DNA from: Pseudomonadota bacterium
GTDB taxonomy: Bacteria > Pseudomonadota > Gammaproteobacteria > Burkholderiales > Ferrovaceae
Reading direction: 5' to 3'
Assembly (NCBI GenBank): GCA_021811145.1
Contig: JAJZPN010000009.1
Span: forward strand, 1-64,000
DNA: 64,000 bases
Part shown: positions 39,630-49,107 of the stretch, one piece after another
How the letters are laid out: every line of letters starts with the position of its first letter
How positions within the stretch are numbered: the first letter of the stretch is position 1
Made by a program: the position numbers and the translations under genes
Notes under the pieces: generated by a model
What the model was told of the DNA's origin: nothing
Seen by the model: only the letters and a program-made list of their open reading frames with translations
Databases searched by the model: none

Positions 39630-40601
39630 GTGGCCTCAGAGTTTGATTTTATACAACATTATTGCCGTCGCTTAACCCAGCATACAGATCTTGGGGTAGG
39701 TGATGATGCGGCCTTAATGAGCATTCGCTCAGGATATCAATTAGCAGTATCAACTGACATATTGGTTGCTGGTGTTCACTTTTACTCAGATGTAGATCCT
39801 CTTTTTCTAGGCAGAAAAGCTGCGGCAGTTAATCTATCAGACATGGCTGCCATGGGAGCAACGCCACGTTGGGCCACTTTAGGATTAACTTTATCTGATA
39901 TAGACGAGACTTGGCTCAATGCTTTTTCTTATGGATTTTATACAGCATTGTCAGAGTATGGTGTGGATTGGGTAGGGGGTGATACAACTCGTGGTCCTTT
40001 GAATATTGCTGTGACAATCATGGGGGAGGTACCGCAGGGTAGGGCTCTAACTAGGTCTGGCGCTCGCGCAGGAGATGATATATGGGTGTCTGGGTCAGTT
40101 GGCGATGCGGCTTGGGGTTTGGCTTATTTGAAATGTGATGTTGAACTTGATCTTGAAGCACAACAATATTGTCGTTCGCGCCTTGAGAATCCAACTCCGC
40201 GTGTTAGATTAGGTGAAGAGCTCTTGTCGTTAGCCCATAGTGCTATTGATGTTTCTGATGGACTTTTAGCGGATTTAAACCATATCTTGGTTGCCTCTCG
40301 GGTTGGGGCAGTAGTGGATATTAAAGCGCTTCCTTTGTCACCAGCATTACTTAATCATCAAAGTAACTCCTCTTTATTAGATGCGGTATTAAGTGGTGGC
40401 GATGATTATGAATTATGTTTCACTGCCCCTCAGAGTCACCAAGAGAGTATTCGTCAGTTATCTAAAAAATTATTTTTGCCCTTAACACGTATCGGTAAAA
40501 TTACTGCTAATCCCCAACAAAGAGAACTATTAAATTTATCTACAGATAAAAACGAAGCGACTTATTGGACTGGATATGATCACTTTAAGGAGCTGTTATG
40601 A
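39630..40601 (+). CDS. thiL: Thiamine-monophosphate kinase
   Basis: The 323-residue PurM-fold kinase phosphorylates thiamine monophosphate to thiamine diphosphate. Marks are GVGDDAALMSI and AVSTDILVAGVHF near the N terminus, AAVNLSDMAAMGATPRWATL, WVGGDTTRGPLNIAVTIMGE, and AIDVSDGLLADLNHIL and SGGDDYELCF later. The GTG start at 39630 is preceded by AGGAAA. It overlaps pgpA by 4 bases (ATGA). Confidence 0.96.
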   Translation: MASEFDFIQHYCRRLTQHTDLGVGDDAALMSIRSGYQLAVSTDILVAGVHFYSDVDPLFLGRKAAAVNLSDMAAMGATPRWATLGLTLSDIDETWLNAFSYGFYTALSEYGVDWVGGDTTRGPLNIAVTIMGEVPQGRALTRSGARAGDDIWVSGSVGDAAWGLAYLKCDVELDLEAQQYCRSRLENPTPRVRLGEELLSLAHSAIDVSDGLLADLNHILVASRVGAVVDIKALPLSPALLNHQSNSSLLDAVLSGGDDYELCFTAPQSHQESIRQLSKKLFLPLTRIGKITANPQQRELLNLSTDKNEATYWTGYDHFKELL

Positions 40602-41083
40602 GTTCTTCTTTAAAAAAGCTATGCTTTAGTGATTGGCGTCATTTTTTATCTCTTGGTATGGGAGCCGGACTCTCTTCACAGGGACCAGGGACGGTTGGAA
40701 CACTTGTGGCCTTCCCTTTTTATTTTCTATTACACACTCTGAGTAGTTCTCTGTATTGGTTGTTAACAGTAATTTTTTTATTGTTAGGGGTCTATATTTG
40801 TGATTACACAGCTAAAGTATTACGTGTTGATGATCCCAGTGCTGTGGTGTGGGATGAGATCGTTGCTTTTTTAATCCTGTTGTTATGGGTAAAACCTCAG
40901 GGAATTGGATTATTATGGGCTTTTTTACTGTTTCGTCTTTTTGATATCTGGAAACCCTATCCTATTTGTTGGTTGGATCAACGGGTGAAAGGCGGATTAG
41001 GAATAATGTTAGATGATCTACTTGCCATGCTCTTTGCTTTAGCAGTGTGGTACTCATTGGAGGGCTTGATAGTTGGATTCTAG
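40598..41083 (+). CDS. pgpA: Phosphatidylglycerophosphatase A
   Basis: The 161-residue membrane enzyme dephosphorylates phosphatidylglycerol phosphate. It has GMGAGLSSQGPGTVGTLVAF near the N terminus, two or three membrane segments (LYWLLTVIFLLLGVYICDYT), the acidic VWDEIVAFLILLL motif and RLFDIWKPYPICWLDQRVKG, then GIMLDDLLA. These are the PgpA catalytic signatures. The thiL-pgpA order is common. It overlaps pncC by 11 bases. Confidence 0.95.
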   Translation: MSSSLKKLCFSDWRHFLSLGMGAGLSSQGPGTVGTLVAFPFYFLLHTLSSSLYWLLTVIFLLLGVYICDYTAKVLRVDDPSAVVWDEIVAFLILLLWVKPQGIGLLWAFLLFRLFDIWKPYPICWLDQRVKGGLGIMLDDLLAMLFALAVWYSLEGLIVGF

Positions 41084-41561
41084 AGATTTAGAGCTAGCTC
41101 AGCAAGTTGGATTATTGCTACTTAATCAAGGGGTATTACTTACCACAGCAGAATCCTGTACAGGTGGTGGAATTGCCGCTTTAATTACAGAAATTGCCGG
41201 GTCAGCGCAGTGGTTTGATCGTGGTTTTGTCACTTACAGTAACGCCAGTAAAGAGGAACTATTAGGTGTGTCTCATGAGTTAATTACTCAATATGGGGCA
41301 GTCAGTGAAGAGGTTGTAAAAGCCATGACTGAGGGGGCACTCTCTTACAGTAAAGCCAGTTGGGCTGTTGCTGTAAGCGGTATAGCAGGCCCCACAGGAG
41401 GAACTGAAGAAAAACCTGTTGGGACAGTTTGTATCGCTTGGCAATGTCGCCATCAATCTGCCGAAGCGCAAACCTATCACTTTGAAGGTAATCGTCAACA
41501 GGTTCGTCACACAACAGCGCGTTATGCACTTCAAGGGTTAATTAGTCGACTGGATAATTAA
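41073..41561 (+). CDS. pncC: Nicotinamide-nucleotide amidase (CinA C-terminal domain)
   Basis: The 162-residue protein is the stand-alone CinA C-terminal domain that converts NMN to nicotinate mononucleotide in pyridine nucleotide recycling. Marks are LLTTAESCTGGGIAALITEI, FVTYSNASKEELLGV and AVSGIAGPTGGTEEKPVGTV. The start appears to be TTG 41073, with GGAGGG about 10 bases upstream, inside pgpA. Its end overlaps the convergent exporter gene by 20 bases. Confidence 0.93.
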   Translation: MDSRDLELAQQVGLLLLNQGVLLTTAESCTGGGIAALITEIAGSAQWFDRGFVTYSNASKEELLGVSHELITQYGAVSEEVVKAMTEGALSYSKASWAVAVSGIAGPTGGTEEKPVGTVCIAWQCRHQSAEAQTYHFEGNRQQVRHTTARYALQGLISRLDN

Positions 41562-42963
41562 TCCTCCCTAAAGCCAGATACCACAAGGTGGTATTTTGTA
41601 ATGAGTTAACCCTTGCATTTAACCAATTAATTTCTGCTTGTTTAGTTGTAGACAAACTTGATAGGTATTGAATACCGTTCACTCTTCCGGAGTAGTAATT
41701 GGCTTGTGTTAAGTTAAAACTATTTTGTTGTAGTAAGAGAGATTGCCTTTGATTGTTAAGCTCAATACGGTCTTCATTAATGGCGCTCATCACATCACTG
41801 ACTTCTTTGAAGGCATTAATAACTGTTTGTTGATAATTTAGAGCGCTTTGCTCATATAAGACAATAGCTCTTTGATGGTTAGCTGCTAAGCTTCCTCCAT
41901 TAAATAGCGGTTGAGATAGATTAATACCTATTCCCCAAATTGGATTATTGGTAGAGAGAAGTTGACTATAAGACGTGTTAGCGCGTCCCATATTGGCAGA
42001 AAGAGTGATATTAGGAAACTGAGCTGCTCTTGCAACTCCCACATTAGCGCTTGCTAAATGAAGTTGAGCTAATGCCGCTTCAATATCCGGCCGTTGCTTT
42101 ATCCAGTTTGAAGGGATACTAAGAGGAAGAGAAGGAGGTAGAGAAACATCATGGATAGTAAAATGAATCTGTATTTTTTTATTTGGTGAAACAGAGCATA
42201 ATGCATTTAACAGATGCTCTGCATGATGAAGACTCGTCTCTAAGGCGTTATGTGTACTATTAAGACGATTGAGCTGAAGTTGGGCGGCATTCACTTCATC
42301 ATAACTAATTAACCCAGAGTCAAACTGTTGTTGGTATAAAGTGCGTATGGATATTAATAGGTTTTCATTCTCAGCAATAAGTTGTAATTCATCTTGATAC
42401 GCTGCGATCGTTAATGCTGTATTAATAATGTTACCAATTAGAGTAAGTTGAACTCCTTTTTTTATCGCCTCATCTGTGGCCACTTGTGCTTCTAATCCCT
42501 CATTAACGCGACGATTGACACCGAACAAATCAAGGGCATAGCTCACATTCGCAGTCAATGTACTAATGGAATATACGGATTGATTCGATAAGTTACCAAT
42601 CGGTGCTAAAAAATAGTTTTGCTTTGCCGTACTGGTATTCAAAGAGACTTGAGGATAGTAAATTCCTTTACCCGCTTGAAGGGCGTACTGGCTTGCTTCA
42701 AGGGTTTTAGTGGCAATACCAACAGAGAAATTAGTTGTGCCGTATTGTTCAATTAATCGATTTATTTCTTGGTTGTTAAAGGTTTTCCACCAGTAGGCGT
42801 CAGGCTGCTGATTTGTATTGAACACGCTAGGGTTATGTTCAAGGACTATATTGTTTGGTTGAGGAGCGCTAAATTCAGGACCAACAGTACAAGAGGTTAA
42901 GCTCAGTAATAAATAAGTGAGTAGAACGTATCTTTTATGGATGCGGTGTATGGGTCGCTTCAT
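41542..42963 (-). CDS. Outer membrane efflux lipoprotein, NodT type
   Basis: The 473-residue outer membrane factor has a lipoprotein signal ending LTSC (C25) and TVGPEFSAP, as in NodT/OprM proteins. It carries two repeats with GIATKTLEASQYALQAGKGI and ASANVGVARAAQFPNITLSA, and the GINLSQPLFNGG segment. It would be the outer membrane duct for the adaptor, ATPase and permease encoded upstream. Its start overlaps the adaptor gene by 29 bases. Confidence 0.9.
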   Translation of the reverse strand: MKRPIHRIHKRYVLLTYLLLSLTSCTVGPEFSAPQPNNIVLEHNPSVFNTNQQPDAYWWKTFNNQEINRLIEQYGTTNFSVGIATKTLEASQYALQAGKGIYYPQVSLNTSTAKQNYFLAPIGNLSNQSVYSISTLTANVSYALDLFGVNRRVNEGLEAQVATDEAIKKGVQLTLIGNIINTALTIAAYQDELQLIAENENLLISIRTLYQQQFDSGLISYDEVNAAQLQLNRLNSTHNALETSLHHAEHLLNALCSVSPNKKIQIHFTIHDVSLPPSLPLSIPSNWIKQRPDIEAALAQLHLASANVGVARAAQFPNITLSANMGRANTSYSQLLSTNNPIWGIGINLSQPLFNGGSLAANHQRAIVLYEQSALNYQQTVINAFKEVSDVMSAINEDRIELNNQRQSLLLQQNSFNLTQANYYSGRVNGIQYLSSLSTTKQAEINWLNARVNSLQNTTLWYLALGRINYPVD

Positions 42964-43894
42964 CGGAACTGGCTCCTATGTAGACATCTACTAACTGGCC
43001 TGGATAAAGAGTGATATGTTGTGGAACAGTAAATGTGAAAATAATAGGGAGTACTCTTACATCAACACGTTCTGTTCGTTGGTTGGATAATTCGATTTTA
43101 GGAGTCACTAATGGCAGTATGCGATTAAATTCTAAAGGAATTTTATAATTGGTTCCGCGGATATACATATAGGCTTTAAAGTTGTCTGGAGAAGGTAATT
43201 TAGCAATTAGAATTTCATCTATAAAACTCCGTACTGATAATTTCTTGATATTGTTTCCTAGTATCATTAAGGGTTGGTATTGCTGGGTATATGAATCATA
43301 TACACCTTGGGTTGAAACAAATCCTCCTACAGCAGCATTAACAGTGAGCACTTTTCCGTCAGAGAGTGCAGTAACGTGATATTTTTTAAGTAGGTTTAGT
43401 GTTCCTTGATATTGCTGTTCTGCTACTTCAAGGTTAGCAGCAGCTAGATCGGTTGAGTTTCTTGCATTATCTAAACCATCTTGGCTGATGGCGTCATGAT
43501 TAAGTTGCCATGCATGTAATACTTTTAAATAACTATCGTTAGCGAGTTTATATTGAGCCTTAGCACTTTTAATTTGTGCCTGTTGGCTAAGTAGATTTGA
43601 TTGTTGAATGGAGTCTTCTAGATCAAAGAGTGGCGTTCCTTTTTGAATGAGATCTCCATCTTTAACAAAAATACGAGTGATGGTTCCTGATACTTCAGGA
43701 TAAATATTAGTGTTCTCACCACTATGTTGAGTGGTTTCAATAATACCGTTGGCGTAAATACCATCATGAAAAGGATTAGCAATAGGGGTGTAAGCAGGAG
43801 GGAGTGGAGTATTTTTAATACTCATTAAGTAGGCAGCACCAAGACCGGTTAATACACCGATGATAGCTAAAATAATGACTACTCTATTGAGCAT
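42935..43894 (-). CDS. HlyD-type periplasmic adaptor of an ABC exporter
   Basis: The 319-residue adaptor has one N-terminal membrane helix (VVIILAIIGVLTGLGAAYLM), a NPFHDGIYANGIIETTQ segment, a lipoyl half with VSGTITRIFVKDGDLIQKGT, a helical hairpin at about 95-150, and the second lipoyl half. The ATG at 43894 follows AAAAGGTCGAAC. The pattern resembles DevB/MacA-type adaptors that pair with FtsX-type permeases. It overlaps the ATPase gene by 11 bases. The exported substrate is unknown. Confidence 0.87.
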   Translation of the reverse strand: MLNRVVIILAIIGVLTGLGAAYLMSIKNTPLPPAYTPIANPFHDGIYANGIIETTQHSGENTNIYPEVSGTITRIFVKDGDLIQKGTPLFDLEDSIQQSNLLSQQAQIKSAKAQYKLANDSYLKVLHAWQLNHDAISQDGLDNARNSTDLAAANLEVAEQQYQGTLNLLKKYHVTALSDGKVLTVNAAVGGFVSTQGVYDSYTQQYQPLMILGNNIKKLSVRSFIDEILIAKLPSPDNFKAYMYIRGTNYKIPLEFNRILPLVTPKIELSNQRTERVDVRVLPIIFTFTVPQHITLYPGQLVDVYIGASSDEATHTPHP

Positions 43895-44591
43895 GTTCGA
43901 CCTTTTCAATCCCTATATTTTTTCCGTCTTCCATATGCATAATTTTATCTGCGTAATCCACTATGCGTGCATCATGAGTGACAATGATAATGGCTCGTTG
44001 GTGAGTTAATATTTTTTCTTTTATAAAACCTACTATTTTTTTTCCTGTTTCTCCATCCAGCGAAGCGGTGGGTTCATCTAGTATAAGTAAATCCGGTTGG
44101 GACACAATGGCTCTGGCTATAGCAACTCGTTGTTGTTCTCCACCACTTAATTGACGTGGTGGGAGATGTTCTTTGTTGGCTAACCCTACTATATCTAAAT
44201 ATTGGCGAGCTTCAGTTAATGCTGTATCCCATGGAAGATGCTTAAGTATTAACGGGATTGCCACGTTTTCTAAAGTACTTAAACGAGGAAACAAATGATA
44301 ATCTTGGAAAACAAAACCAATTTTATTTAATCTAAATTCAGCCAATTGATCTTCATTAAGAGTCCAGATATCTTCTCCATCGATAAGTACCTTGCCATTA
44401 TCTGGTCGCAATATGCCAGAGATAATACTTAAAAGTGTTGTTTTGCCGCTACCTGACGGCCCTACGATAAAGAGTATCTCCCCTTTGTTTGCAATAAAAC
44501 TGGTGTCACGTACAGCATATGTTTTATTGCTGTTCTCACCAAACCATTTGTCTATATGAGTAACTTTTACTGCAACCGGTTGAATAGTCAT
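43884..44591 (-). CDS. ABC transporter ATP-binding protein (MacB/DevA type)
   Basis: The 235-residue ATPase has Walker A VGPSGSGKTTLLS, FVFQDYHLFPRLSTLENVAI, the signature LSGGEQQRVAIARAIVSQPD, Walker B LLILDEPTASLD and the IIVTHDARI switch. This is the LolD/MacB/DevA class that drives FtsX-like permeases rather than classical transmembrane channels. It lies 2 bases after the permease gene and overlaps the adaptor gene. Confidence 0.94.
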   Translation of the reverse strand: MTIQPVAVKVTHIDKWFGENSNKTYAVRDTSFIANKGEILFIVGPSGSGKTTLLSIISGILRPDNGKVLIDGEDIWTLNEDQLAEFRLNKIGFVFQDYHLFPRLSTLENVAIPLILKHLPWDTALTEARQYLDIVGLANKEHLPPRQLSGGEQQRVAIARAIVSQPDLLILDEPTASLDGETGKKIVGFIKEKILTHQRAIIIVTHDARIVDYADKIMHMEDGKNIGIEKVEHAQ

Positions 44592-44593
44592 GA

Positions 44594-45730
44594 TTAATTT
44601 CTAAAAATATCAAAAGGCTGAATAGTAAGTACTTTTCTAATTCCAATATAGCTTGATATAGCCGCGATAATGAGGACTAACCCCAATGCCAGGAACAGAT
44701 TGTTAAAGGTGATTTGGGCCGCGTAATTGGCTACTCGCTCTCGTGCAAAAAGAATAACCAATGCAGCCAGACCAACTCCCATGCCATAGCCTACTAAGGA
44801 GGTGAATAAGCTTTGAATTAAAATCATCTTAATTAATTCACTGCCCTTAGCGCCAATTGCTTTTAAAGCGCCAAACTTTTCAAGATTTTCATAGATGAAA
44901 CTGTAAAAAGTTTGTCCTGAAATAGATAACCCAACTATGAAACTAATTACTGTCATCAGTAATACATTAATACCAAGTCCAGTTCTATATTTATAGAAAT
45001 TAGCGATTTTATTGGTGAATTCCTCTCGGGTGAGCGCTTCGTAGCCAATTTTCCTGATATCGTTTTTAATCTGTTCAATATCTTTATCAGTTTGCGGTTC
45101 AATCAAAATATAGGAGATAGTAGAGCGTCCTGTAGGTAGATAAGTGATAGCCCGTTGGTAGGTGGTGTAAAGAGTGGGAATACCAAAAATACCTGAATAG
45201 GGAAGTGTTGCAATACCTACAATTTTTGCACGAAAGTCATTCACTTCAAATTCGTCTCCAATCATGGGGCTGTGTAATTTTTCATAGTCTGAATCCTTAA
45301 CAATAATAAAACCATTTTCTGCAAAGATATCTTGAATATTTCCTGTAACAAGAGGTGGCCGACCAAACAGTGTTTTATCATCAATCCCAATAATAGAAAT
45401 TGGCTGATAGAGTCCATCTTTGAGTTTTGCAAGAGCTGTACTAAAGAAGATCGGTGATGCAAATTTCACTCCCCGAGCACTTTTGGCGTAATTTAATACG
45501 TAATCAGGTAGAGGAATACTACTAACAATATTGGTTACGGCAGGATCTAATACCCATATTTTAGCGCCGACATTATTCACAGAAGAAGAAGCGCGGTTCA
45601 GAATACCTGAAAACATGGATGTCATCATAGTGATCAGAAATATGGAGAAAGTGACACCGATTAATAATGCTAAAAACTTCCCCCGATCATTAATTAGTAA
45701 TTTAAGAGCGATGTTATAAAGGCCATTCAT
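44594..45730 (-). CDS. ABC exporter permease, FtsX family (DevC-like)
   Basis: The 378-residue permease has an N-terminal helix (FLALLIGVTFSIFLITMMTS), a periplasmic domain of about 200 residues, and three C-terminal helices, with NLEKFGALKAIGAKGSELIK in the FtsX signature position. Layout and size fit DevC-type permeases of tripartite exporters. The start at 45730 (MNGLYNIALKLLINDRGKF) is chosen from the family's N terminus; no good ribosome site is seen and in-frame starts at 45778 or 45814 are possible. It is the first gene of a four-gene export operon. Confidence 0.87.
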   Translation of the reverse strand: MNGLYNIALKLLINDRGKFLALLIGVTFSIFLITMMTSMFSGILNRASSSVNNVGAKIWVLDPAVTNIVSSIPLPDYVLNYAKSARGVKFASPIFFSTALAKLKDGLYQPISIIGIDDKTLFGRPPLVTGNIQDIFAENGFIIVKDSDYEKLHSPMIGDEFEVNDFRAKIVGIATLPYSGIFGIPTLYTTYQRAITYLPTGRSTISYILIEPQTDKDIEQIKNDIRKIGYEALTREEFTNKIANFYKYRTGLGINVLLMTVISFIVGLSISGQTFYSFIYENLEKFGALKAIGAKGSELIKMILIQSLFTSLVGYGMGVGLAALVILFARERVANYAAQITFNNLFLALGLVLIIAAISSYIGIRKVLTIQPFDIFRN

Positions 45731-45960
45731 AGGGGTTAAGCCTTTGTTATTTAAGGATGGTTTATAAGCAACGTAAAGCATTAATGAATCTTGATCATTG
45801 TCTCGCAAAATCACGTTTTTTTGATTAGGAACAAGTACTTATTGATTTATTTTAGTAAATATCAATAATTTATATGTTTTCTGTTAGACTGAACTCAACC
45901 TAGTTAAAAAAACAGGTTTATAACAATATAAAAAAACAATGAGTTTTGGAGGAGAGAACG

Positions 45961-47295
45961 ATGGTATCAGGTGATTTGAATCAATTAAATTTAGCAGGGT
46001 TATCCTCTCGTGAGCGGGCTGCAAGTCATGATGCTCAAACCATTGATTTAGGGGAAGTGTCAGCGGCAGTATTTATGGGGCGTTGCTCTGAGCATTTTGA
46101 CTTCTTTGTCTATGCCATTGCTTCTGTGTTGGTTTTTCCAACTTTATTTTTTCCGTTCCTCCCCGCGCTCGATGCCACATTGGCCTCCTTTGCTATGTTT
46201 TCTTTAGCTTTCATCGCGCGGCCATTAGGGACAAGTCTCTTAATGTATGTTCAAAAGCGCTCGAATAGAACTACCAAGTTAATTGTCGCATTATTTTTAT
46301 TGGGTTTTTCTACTGCTGGTATGGCCTTTGTTCCAAGTTATGCATTTTTAGGGCCAATGGCAATTGTCTTGTTAGCAATGCTAAGAATTGGCCAAGGACT
46401 AGCTGTGGGTGGATCTTGGGACGGTTTCCCTTCTTTACTTGCTTTGAATGCGCCCGCTAAAAAACGTGGTTGGTATGCGATGTTAGGCCAACTCGGTTCA
46501 CCCCTAGGGTTTGCGATAGCCACAGGGGCTTTTTGGTATTTTCATTCACAATTGTCTAACCAGGACTTTTTAGAATGGGGTTGGCGCTATCCTTTCTTTG
46601 TAGCCTTTGTATTGAATATGATGGCTTTATTTTTACGTTTTAGATTAGTTACATCAGCAAAATATACGCGTTTACTTGACGACAATGCGTTGATACCACC
46701 CCCCCAGTTTTCACAGTTATTGATTAGCCAAAAGAGAAACATTTTATTGGGTGCTCTGGCTGCCTTAGCAAGCTATGCCTTATTTCATGTAGTTACTGTG
46801 TTTCCTTTATCCTGGATTGTGCTAAACACTGATCGCTCGATCAATGATTTCTTATTGATTCAAATGGTTGGAGCAGGTTTCGCTGCTTTAGGAATGATCG
46901 CCTCTGGGGTGATTGCAGATCAATTTGGTCGTCGTCATACCTTAGCAGGTGTCGCCGTACTAATCGGGATCTTTAGTGTCACTACGCCTTTACTTATTGG
47001 AGGTGGACAACTAGGACAAAATCTTTATATTTTCGTTGGTTTTATTTTGGTTGGATTGTCCTATGGTCAAGCTTCTGGCGCTACAGCTAGCAACTTCCCC
47101 TCTATTTACCGATATATGGGGGCGGCTTTAAGTGCTGATTTATCTTGGCTACTAGGTGCAGCCTTTGCTCCTTTGATTGTATTGTGGCTTACTAGTCACT
47201 ATGGTCTTGCTTATGTAGGTCTCTATTTGTTGTCAGGTGCAGTGACAACCTTATTGGCGCTGATTCTTAATCATAAGCTAGAAAAACACGAATAA
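45961..47295 (+). CDS. MFS transporter, metabolite:proton symporter type
   Basis: The 444-residue protein has about twelve membrane segments. The motif SEHFDFFVYAIASVLVF in helix 1, LRIGQGLAVGGSWDGFPSLL in helix 4, and GVIADQFGRRHTLAGVAVLI between helices 8 and 9 are typical of the metabolite:H+ symporter group (ProP/ShiA-like). The substrate cannot be told. The ATG at 45961 follows GGAGGAGAG; an upstream TTG is in frame but would lie on the ribosome site. It is transcribed alone, divergent from the ABC exporter. Confidence 0.88.
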   Translation: MVSGDLNQLNLAGLSSRERAASHDAQTIDLGEVSAAVFMGRCSEHFDFFVYAIASVLVFPTLFFPFLPALDATLASFAMFSLAFIARPLGTSLLMYVQKRSNRTTKLIVALFLLGFSTAGMAFVPSYAFLGPMAIVLLAMLRIGQGLAVGGSWDGFPSLLALNAPAKKRGWYAMLGQLGSPLGFAIATGAFWYFHSQLSNQDFLEWGWRYPFFVAFVLNMMALFLRFRLVTSAKYTRLLDDNALIPPPQFSQLLISQKRNILLGALAALASYALFHVVTVFPLSWIVLNTDRSINDFLLIQMVGAGFAALGMIASGVIADQFGRRHTLAGVAVLIGIFSVTTPLLIGGGQLGQNLYIFVGFILVGLSYGQASGATASNFPSIYRYMGAALSADLSWLLGAAFAPLIVLWLTSHYGLAYVGLYLLSGAVTTLLALILNHKLEKHE

Positions 47296-47305
47296 TATGT
47301 ATTCA

Positions 47306-47339
47306 CTATTCCCCTTTCATGTATCGGGAAGGGGAATAG
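47306..47339 (+). other. Stem-loop after the MFS gene
   Basis: An 11-bp perfect stem (47306-47316 with 47329-47339) encloses a 12-base loop 10 bases after the MFS stop codon. It has the place of a terminator, but no T-run follows directly, so termination efficiency is doubtful. Confidence 0.55.
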
Positions 47340-47437
47340 CCTGTATGGCAAAATAGTCAAAAAATTCTCTTTTGTGTGGTTTTTTTCTCTTCTAATTCGT
47401 ATATATTCTCAATCCTTAAGGCCAGTTCAAGTGGGTA

Positions 47438-47472
47438 TTGCAAAAGCAAAATAACTGGATATAATTACAGTA
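47438..47472 (+). promoter_or_regulatory. recA promoter with LexA (SOS) box
   Basis: TTGCAA (47438-47443), a 16-base spacer and a perfect TATAAT (47460-47465) form a promoter. AACTGGATATAATTACAGTA (47453-47472) covers the -10 and matches the CTG-N10-CAG LexA box with the AT-rich centre. Bound LexA would block RNA polymerase. The transcript would have a leader of about 90 bases before recA. Confidence 0.85.
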
Positions 47473-47561
47473 CTTGGTCATCTCGGACCAAGTCCGTCAC
47501 GGTTAACATTTTTGGCATAAGTGGCGCCTTCAATGCAGATGATATTTCAGGAAACATGATT

Positions 47562-48584
47562 ATGGATGACAATAAAAGTAAAGCCTTGTCGGCGGCACTC
47601 TCACAAATTGAAAAACAATTTGGCAAAGGCGCTGTAATGCGTCTTGGAGAAACTGAGATAGAGCGTGATTTTGAGGTGATCTCTACTGGCTCATTAGGCT
47701 TAGATTTGGCCTTGGGAGTGGGTGGATTACCGCGCGGTAGAATTGTAGAAATTTATGGGCCTGAATCTTCGGGTAAAACCACCCTAACTCTACAAGTAAT
47801 TGCAGAAATGCAAAAAAAAGGCGGGGTGGCCGCATTTATTGATGCTGAGCATGCACTAGATCCAGTATATGCACAAAAATTAGGTGTTAATGTTACTGAT
47901 TTACTGATTTCGCAGCCTGATACAGGCGAGCAAGCTCTTGAAATTGCTGATATGTTAGTGCGCTCTGGATCAGTTGATATTGTGGTCGTGGACTCTGTTG
48001 CTGCATTGACACCACGTGCTGAGATCGAAGGAGAAATGGGTGACTCACATGTGGGGCTTCATGCAAGATTAATGTCCCAGGCCTTAAGAAAGCTAACAGG
48101 TAACATTAAACGATCGAATTGTTTAGTGGTATTTATTAACCAAATTCGCTTAAAGATTGGTGTGATGTTTGGTAATCCTGAAACTACTACTGGTGGTAAT
48201 GCATTGAAGTTTTATGCTTCAGTACGTCTTGATATTCGTCGCGTTGGCTCTATTAAACGAGGAGATGAAGTGGTAGGTAGTGAAACACGTGTAAAAGTGG
48301 TTAAAAATAAAGTATCTCCTCCTTTTAAAGTGGCTGACTTTGATATTCTGTACGGTGAAGGCATTTCTCGTGAAGGCGAGATTATTGAGCTTGGTGTTCT
48401 CGGAAAAATTGTTGAAAAGGCTGGAGCTTGGTACTCCTATCAAGGAGAAAAAATCGGTCAAGGTAAAGACAATGCTCGCGAATACTTAAAAGAACATCCT
48501 GAGATTGCCAATGAGATTGAAAACAAAATTCGTGAATCCAGTGGTATCAAAATGGCTGTAGCTGTTCCCTCTGCTGATGATTAA
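47562..48584 (+). CDS. recA: Recombinase RecA
   Basis: The 340-residue recombinase has Walker [10 protein letters not shown] (66-74), [20 protein letters not shown] (Walker B and loop L1 region), the loop 2 segment [20 protein letters not shown], and [17 protein letters not shown]. It catalyses strand exchange and stimulates LexA self-cleavage. ATG 47562 follows AGGAAA by 7 bases; ATG 47556 is too close to it. The SOS box at 47453 shows damage control, and recX follows 6 bases later. Confidence 0.98.
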   Translation: MDDNKSKALSAALSQIEKQFGKGAVMRLGETEIERDFEVISTGSLGLDLALGVGGLPRGRIVEIYGPESSGKTTLTLQVIAEMQKKGGVAAFIDAEHALDPVYAQKLGVNVTDLLISQPDTGEQALEIADMLVRSGSVDIVVVDSVAALTPRAEIEGEMGDSHVGLHARLMSQALRKLTGNIKRSNCLVVFINQIRLKIGVMFGNPETTTGGNALKFYASVRLDIRRVGSIKRGDEVVGSETRVKVVKNKVSPPFKVADFDILYGEGISREGEIIELGVLGKIVEKAGAWYSYQGEKIGQGKDNAREYLKEHPEIANEIENKIRESSGIKMAVAVPSADD

Positions 48585-48590
48585 TGTATT

Positions 48591-49028
48591 GTGGCAGATA
48601 TCTCTTTAAGACAAAAAGCACTTGATTATTTAGCACGCCGGGAGCACTCTCGGCGTGAGTTGTTCAGAAAACTCTCTCCTTTATCCGTATCACCCGATGA
48701 AATATATCAACTTCTTGATGTCCTTCAGCAAGAGGGCTTACAGTCTGATCTAAGAACAGCAGAAATGATTGTAAGAGCGCGACAAAATAAGCATGGCGCA
48801 TTACGTATCAAACAGGATTTACTCATGCATGGTATTCCTGATGAGATTATTCAGCAGGTTTTAGTTGACGTGAAAGATGATGAGCTTACCCAAGCTAAGG
48901 CGGTGTGGGCCAAACGTTTCCAAAGCTTACCTAGGAACGCTGAGGAAAGGGCTAAACAGGGCCGCTATTTACAAAATCGTGGTTTTAGCATGGCCATAAT
49001 TCAGTCTCTGTTGCGCGGTGAGGATTAA
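48591..49028 (+). CDS. recX: RecA regulator RecX
   Basis: The 145-residue, three-helix-repeat protein matches RecX: QKALDYLARREHSRRELFRK at the N terminus, DEIYQLLDVLQQEGLQSDLR, and RYLQNRGFSMAIIQSLLR at the end. RecX caps RecA filaments and limits its activity. It starts with GTG 6 bases after recA, with no terminator between, so it shares the SOS promoter. Confidence 0.95.
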   Translation: MADISLRQKALDYLARREHSRRELFRKLSPLSVSPDEIYQLLDVLQQEGLQSDLRTAEMIVRARQNKHGALRIKQDLLMHGIPDEIIQQVLVDVKDDELTQAKAVWAKRFQSLPRNAEERAKQGRYLQNRGFSMAIIQSLLRGED

Positions 49029-49107
49029 TCTAACGCATTCTTTTTCTTTGGTTTTTCAGGTTTTTGGTAGAATAAACACTATTTTCTTTATTTATTAAGC
49101 CATTGCT

